A DNA stretch of 64,000 nt from the NCBI GenBank assembly GCA_002189105.1, contig NIOB01000001.1:1178001-1242000 (forward strand). Direction: 5' to 3'. The notes beneath the pieces are model-generated. The model saw nothing but the letters and a program-made list of their open reading frames with translations, had not been told where the DNA came from and did not search any database. Shown piece after piece: positions 60,663 through 64,000 of this stretch; position 1 is the first letter of the stretch; each line of letters starts with the position of its first letter. The position numbers and the translations under genes were made by a program. Source of the DNA: Saccharibacillus soli (GTDB taxonomy: Bacteria > Bacillota > Bacilli > Paenibacillales > Paenibacillaceae).

Positions 60663-61868
60663 ATGATTAAAAAAATGCAGCTGCCGCTTCAAACGCTGAA
60701 TCTCACAGTCGGATTCATGGTGTGGGTCATCATCTCCTCTTTGATGCCTTTCATCAAAGAAGACATTGCGATCCCAGCCGATCGTCTGGCGATTGTGACC
60801 GCTATTCCGGTGGTGCTTGGATCGGTTCTGCGAATTCCGCTTGGGTATTATGCCAATATCATTGGAGCCAGGCTCGTTTTCCTCATCAGTTTTGTGCTTC
60901 TGCTGTTTCCCGTGTATTATATCAGCGTAGCCCAATCGATGACCGCGCTTATCATTGGCGGTCTATTCCTGGGCATTGGCGGAGCGGTATTTTCGGTAGG
61001 GGTAACCTCGCTGCCCAAGTATTATCCTTCGGAGCGGCACGGATTTGTGAACGGCATGTACGGGATGGGCAACATCGGAACGGCCATCAGCACGTTCACG
61101 GCTCCCGTACTGGCTACGCAGTTCGGCTGGCAAACAACGGTTAAGTGTTATCTGATCCTGCTGGCGATCTTCATTGTACTGAACTTCCTCCTGGGCGACC
61201 GGCGCGAAGTGAAGGTCAAGACGCCGATCATCGAGCAGATCAAAGGGATCTATAAGAATGAGAAGCTATGGATGATCTCATTATTCTATTTCATCACTTT
61301 TGGCTCCTTTGTAGCCTTCACGGTCTATCTGCCGAACTTCCTGGTCTCCAACTTTGGACTGGAGAAGGTGGATGCGGGGATGCGAACGGCGGGCTTCATC
61401 GCCATTGCGACCTTCTTCCGGCCTATAGGTGGATGGTTGGCTGACCGCTTCAAGCCGCTGCTGCTGCTGGCAGGAACGTTCGGTATCTATACCATTGCGG
61501 CCATTCTGCTGGCGTTCTCGCCTTCGCTGGGGCCCTATACCGTGGGCTGTCTGGCAATTGCGTTCAGCGCGGGCTTGGGCAACGGCATCATCTTCAAGCT
61601 GGTGCCGTTCTATTTCCAAAAGCAAGCCGGGATTGCCAATGGCATCGTGTCCATGATGGGTGGCTTGGGCGGATTCTTCCCGCCGATCATGCTCGCAGCC
61701 ATTCATGCGGCGACCGGACAATATTCGATCGGCTTCATGCTGCTGTCGCAGGTCGCGCTCGCCAGCCTCGTATTGGTGTTCTGGCTGCATTATCAAGACC
61801 AGATGTTGAGATCGTCGGTCGGCGGCCAAGCGGTCACCGGCGAACAAGCCAAGAAAATGCGCAAATAA
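60663..61868 (+). CDS. narK: Nitrate/nitrite transporter, NarK/NarT type
   Basis: 401-aa major-facilitator protein with twelve helices. It has substrate Arg region VLGSVLRIPLGYYANIIG and the nitrate signature around GMYGMGNIGTAIS, repeated in part as GLGNGIIFKL. It imports nitrate and/or exports nitrite. In staphylococci the equivalent narT lies after nreABC, as here. RBS AAAGGTG. Confidence 0.9.
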   Translation: MIKKMQLPLQTLNLTVGFMVWVIISSLMPFIKEDIAIPADRLAIVTAIPVVLGSVLRIPLGYYANIIGARLVFLISFVLLLFPVYYISVAQSMTALIIGGLFLGIGGAVFSVGVTSLPKYYPSERHGFVNGMYGMGNIGTAISTFTAPVLATQFGWQTTVKCYLILLAIFIVLNFLLGDRREVKVKTPIIEQIKGIYKNEKLWMISLFYFITFGSFVAFTVYLPNFLVSNFGLEKVDAGMRTAGFIAIATFFRPIGGWLADRFKPLLLLAGTFGIYTIAAILLAFSPSLGPYTVGCLAIAFSAGLGNGIIFKLVPFYFQKQAGIANGIVSMMGGLGGFFPPIMLAAIHAATGQYSIGFMLLSQVALASLVLVFWLHYQDQMLRSSVGGQAVTGEQAKKMRK

Positions 61869-62010
61869 GGGGAAGCGCCGCCCGCTGCACGTTGGCGCTT
61901 CGCTCGTCATAATCGAGAAATCGCCCGATCCGGAATCTTCGTTCCGACGGGAAGCTGCGGCCGCCCGGGACACTGGGCGGCTTCTCATTCAAGTCAAGGA
62001 GGAATGCTCT

Positions 62011-63054
62011 ATCGACATCTCGCCACAACACGCCTCGGGAGAGCGTTACTCCCGTCAAATTTTGTTCGGGCCGATCGGCGGAGACGGTCAACGCCGGCTT
62101 GCGGAAGCTTCGGTTGCGATTGTCGGCTGCGGGGCACTCGGTTCGGCGATCGCCGAAACGTTGACACGCGCCGGAGTAGGCGAACTGCATCTGGTTGACC
62201 GCGATTACGTCGAATGGTCCAATCTTCAGCGGCAGCAGTTGTTCGTCGAGAGCGACGCGGAGCAGATGCTGCCTAAGGTCGAAGCGGCCCGTCTGCGCCT
62301 GCTGAAGATCCGTTCCGATCTTGCGCTCCATACGCATTTCGAAGACCTAGATGCTTCGTTGATTCGCAATTTGGCGTCGAAGTGCTCCCTAATCATGGAC
62401 GCGACCGATAACTTCGAGACCCGTCTGCTGATAAACGACGCCGCGCTAGAAGCGGGAATCCCTTGGATTTACGGAGCCTGCGTCGGTTCTTCAGGCAGCG
62501 TATTTCCGTTCGTGCCGGACCGTTCGGCCTGCTTCCGCTGCCTGCTGCCGACGCTGCCGGCCGTCAACGACACCTGTGACACGGCAGGGATCATCGCTCC
62601 CGCCGTGCAGATGACGGCTGCGCTGCAGTGCGCGGAAGCCTTGAAATGGCTGAGCGGTAATCGGGAAGCGCTGCTGACCAAGATTCATCATTTCGACCTG
62701 TGGAACGGCTCGCGTTTGGATACAGGGATTGCCCGAATCCGGCAGACGGACTGCCCTTCCTGCGGACCGGAGCCGTCTTATCCGGCGCTCGCCCGCACGA
62801 ACCGTTCCGCTTACGCGGCGCTGTGCGGACGCGACACGGTTCAAGTGCTGCCGGACCGGGAACGCCCGGTCTCGCTCGACGACGCGGAACGTATGGCGCG
62901 GCGCCTGGGTGAGCCGTTCCGCCGGACGCCGCATTTCGTCGAGTTTCATGCGCTGGGTGCAAGGTTCATTCTGTTTATGAACGGCCGGCTGCTGATCCAC
63001 GGCGCGGCAAGCGTGGAAGAAGGGCGAAGCCTGCACCGGAAAGTGTTCGGATAA
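62011..63054 (+). CDS. MoeB/ThiF-type E1-like adenylyltransferase (start codon uncertain)
   Basis: About 347-aa enzyme that adenylates the C-terminus of a sulfur-carrier protein (MoaD or ThiS). Conserved ERYSRQILFGPIGGDGQ, ATP motif IVGCGALGSAIAE, DATDNFETRLLIND, zinc ligands CFRC and CPSC. A C-terminal about 100-residue domain is added. RYSRQ lies upstream of the first TTG (62062), so translation must begin earlier; the only codon placed after AAGGAGGA is ATC 62011. The nearby moaB suggests molybdopterin synthesis (MoeB role), supporting nitrate reductase. Confidence 0.8.
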   Translation: MDISPQHASGERYSRQILFGPIGGDGQRRLAEASVAIVGCGALGSAIAETLTRAGVGELHLVDRDYVEWSNLQRQQLFVESDAEQMLPKVEAARLRLLKIRSDLALHTHFEDLDASLIRNLASKCSLIMDATDNFETRLLINDAALEAGIPWIYGACVGSSGSVFPFVPDRSACFRCLLPTLPAVNDTCDTAGIIAPAVQMTAALQCAEALKWLSGNREALLTKIHHFDLWNGSRLDTGIARIRQTDCPSCGPEPSYPALARTNRSAYAALCGRDTVQVLPDRERPVSLDDAERMARRLGEPFRRTPHFVEFHALGARFILFMNGRLLIHGAASVEEGRSLHRKVFG

Positions 63055-63099
63055 CCGATCGGAAGCCATGAAAAAGAGAACGGACGGAGAGATAAGAAA

Positions 63100-63627
63100 A
63101 TGAGCAGCGAAGAATTCGATACGCCGGAAACGAAAACAAGCAAACCGCCAATCCGATTGGCGGTGCTGACCGTCAGCGATACACGAACCAAAGAAACCGA
63201 CCGCAGCGGTCAAACCGTGATTCGTCTAGCGGAAGAAGCCGGTATCCAAATCGCCGAATATACGATCTGTACGGACGACCAAGAAGCGATTGCTTCGTTG
63301 GTCTCTGGCTGGCTGCTGCATGCCGAAGTCGACGCGATCGTCACGACCGGAGGAACCGGCATCGCGCAGCGCGACGTTACGCTGGAAGCCGTACGTCCGC
63401 TGTTCGACAAAGAAATCGACGGCTTCGGCGAGTTGTTCCGTTACCTGAGCTACGCCGAAGACATCGGCACCAAAGCCGTGCTCAGCCGCGCAGCTGCAGG
63501 ATCGGCGAAAGAGAAGATCATCTTCGCTTTGCCCGGTTCGACCGGAGCCGTAACCTTGGCTATGCGCCGGATCATCCTCCCGGAGATCCGGCATATGATC
63601 CATGAATTGACCAAGCATCGGGAATAG
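63100..63627 (+). CDS. moaB: Molybdenum cofactor biosynthesis protein MoaB
   Basis: 175-aa MoaB/MogA-type molybdopterin adenylyltransferase. Motifs: LAVLTVSDTRTKETDRSGQT, the TTGGTGIAQRDVT loop, and FGELFRYLSYAEDIGTKAVLSRAAAG, IIFALPGSTGAVTLAM. RBS GGAGAGATA. It lies 45 bp after the E1-like gene and is probably co-transcribed with it. Confidence 0.92.
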   Translation: MSSEEFDTPETKTSKPPIRLAVLTVSDTRTKETDRSGQTVIRLAEEAGIQIAEYTICTDDQEAIASLVSGWLLHAEVDAIVTTGGTGIAQRDVTLEAVRPLFDKEIDGFGELFRYLSYAEDIGTKAVLSRAAAGSAKEKIIFALPGSTGAVTLAMRRIILPEIRHMIHELTKHRE

Positions 63628-63678
63628 CGAGTACCGAGCACAGTGAACGACGGTTGAGAGAATCCTGATTCGGGTTCA

Positions 63679-63700
63679 GCGGCCGGAAATAACCGGCCGC
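63679..63700 (+). terminator. GC-rich hairpin after moaB
   Basis: GCGGCCGG-N6-CCGGCCGC; only a weak T-rich tail follows. Confidence 0.45.
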
Positions 63701-63712
63701 CATCTTCTTAAC

Positions 63713-63738
63713 CACAAAAAAAGAGCGCTTAGCGCTCT
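63713..63738 (-). terminator. Minus-strand terminator
   Basis: AGAGCGC-ttag-CGCTCT with T7 on the minus strand. No minus-strand gene lies to its right within the window except a possible fragment at 63954-64000. Confidence 0.7.
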
Positions 63739-63781
63739 GGGTGCCGAGAAAGTCTGAAGGTTAGCAAGACTAAAAAGCGGA

Positions 63782-63928
63782 GGGGGAATTCAGTGGAGGT
63801 AAAGACTTTCGGAGAAAGTCACTTCGGAAGCATACACTGATAGCGTTCGCCTTTGAACTTGGAAAGCCACCACTTTAGTTTCATTCAAAACTTTCCAAGT
63901 TCAACAAGCGACCGGAACGAATTCCCCC
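63782..63928. ncRNA. Multi-helix structured element of unknown type
   Basis: Closing stem GGGGGAATTC / GAATTCCCCC (63782-63791, 63919-63928). Inside: TCAGTG/CACTGA (63790-63795, 63835-63840), hairpin GACTTTC-GGA-GAAAGTC (63804-63820), CTTCGGAAG (63822-63830), CGTTC/GAACG (63844-63848, 63915-63919) and a 13-bp stem TGAACTTGGAAAG / CTTTCCAAGTTCA (63854-63866, 63891-63903). No open frame uses it. Could be a regulatory RNA or a MITE. Confidence 0.5.
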
Positions 63929-63953
63929 CATAGCAACGGGTCTGATTATGCGA

Positions 63954-64000
63954 TTAGGACTTCAAGGCATCCTGAAAAAGTTCAGCGTTCTTCTCTCGAA
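63954..64000 (-). CDS. Possible C-terminal fragment of a minus-strand gene
   Basis: The minus strand from the window edge reads REKNAELFQDALKS and a TAA at 63954-63956. Too short to identify; suggested only by the helix-like sequence and the terminator at 63713-63738. Confidence 0.2.
   Translation of the reverse strand, partial: REKNAELFQDALKS

Noticed and set aside
63782-63928. T-box or known riboswitch
   Set aside because: No T-box or specifier-loop motif on either strand and no matching downstream gene in the window.

Overview
The window looks like chromosome of a spore-forming, facultatively anaerobic Gram-positive bacterium of the Paenibacillaceae (Paenibacillus/Saccharibacillus-like). 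Reasons: strong AAGGAGG-type ribosome sites with frequent TTG and GTG starts, a GerQ-like spore coat protein, LplA/B/C-type sugar ABC transporters with YesM/YesN-type two-component regulators, a CcpA-type cre site, a B. subtilis-type Fnr box, Fur and MerR operators, and a Staphylococcus-like narGHJI-nreABC locus. I found no rRNA, tRNA, CRISPR array, phage or transposase. Identifications rest on reading motifs; no database search was run.

Layout. 1-6.2 kb: truncated esterase, exported PQQ-type propeller, tyrosine recombinase and three proteins of unknown role. 6.2-16.2 kb: L-lactate dehydrogenase divergent from an LrgA/LrgB pair, a YCF48-type lipoprotein, a tiny Cys-rich protein behind a perfect Fnr box, an SDR, a lysine-free GerQ-like coat protein, a CcpA-controlled GH30 glycosidase, a hypothetical and a methyltransferase. 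16.4-28.8 kb: CorC-type transporter with an unusual leader, YdbS/YdbT pair, ECF sigma with DUF4367 partner, DksA-like protein, Zn-alcohol dehydrogenase, M29 aminopeptidase, Ku, and a Fur-box-controlled ferredoxin-NADP reductase. 28.9-34.3 kb (minus strand): regulator, KdgT-type permease, four-carbon acid sugar kinase and PdxA2, a probable D-threonate/D-erythronate-type catabolic unit. 34.6-38 kb: hemerythrin-like protein with a frameshifted SEC-C microORF, YwiC, and ModA/ModB without ModC. 38.2-46.2 kb: sugar ABC transporter, tandem hairpin repeat, two-component system, second binding protein. 46.3-50.8 kb: epimerase with divergent MerR regulator, repeat-rich DNA, and a cassette of unknown genes ending in an ATP-grasp protein. 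50.9-63.7 kb: narGHJI, nreABC, hemerythrin-like protein, narK/narT, a MoeB/ThiF-like E1 enzyme and moaB. The end holds a multi-helix structured element.

The main theme is anaerobic nitrate respiration: the enzyme, its O2/nitrate sensor, the nitrate transporter, molybdate uptake, cofactor synthesis and YwiC. Three promoters (ywiC, narG, narK) carry a similar GGG-N4-CCC palindrome about 43 bp before the predicted start. This suggests a local NreC regulon, separate from the Fnr box at the small Cys-rich gene.
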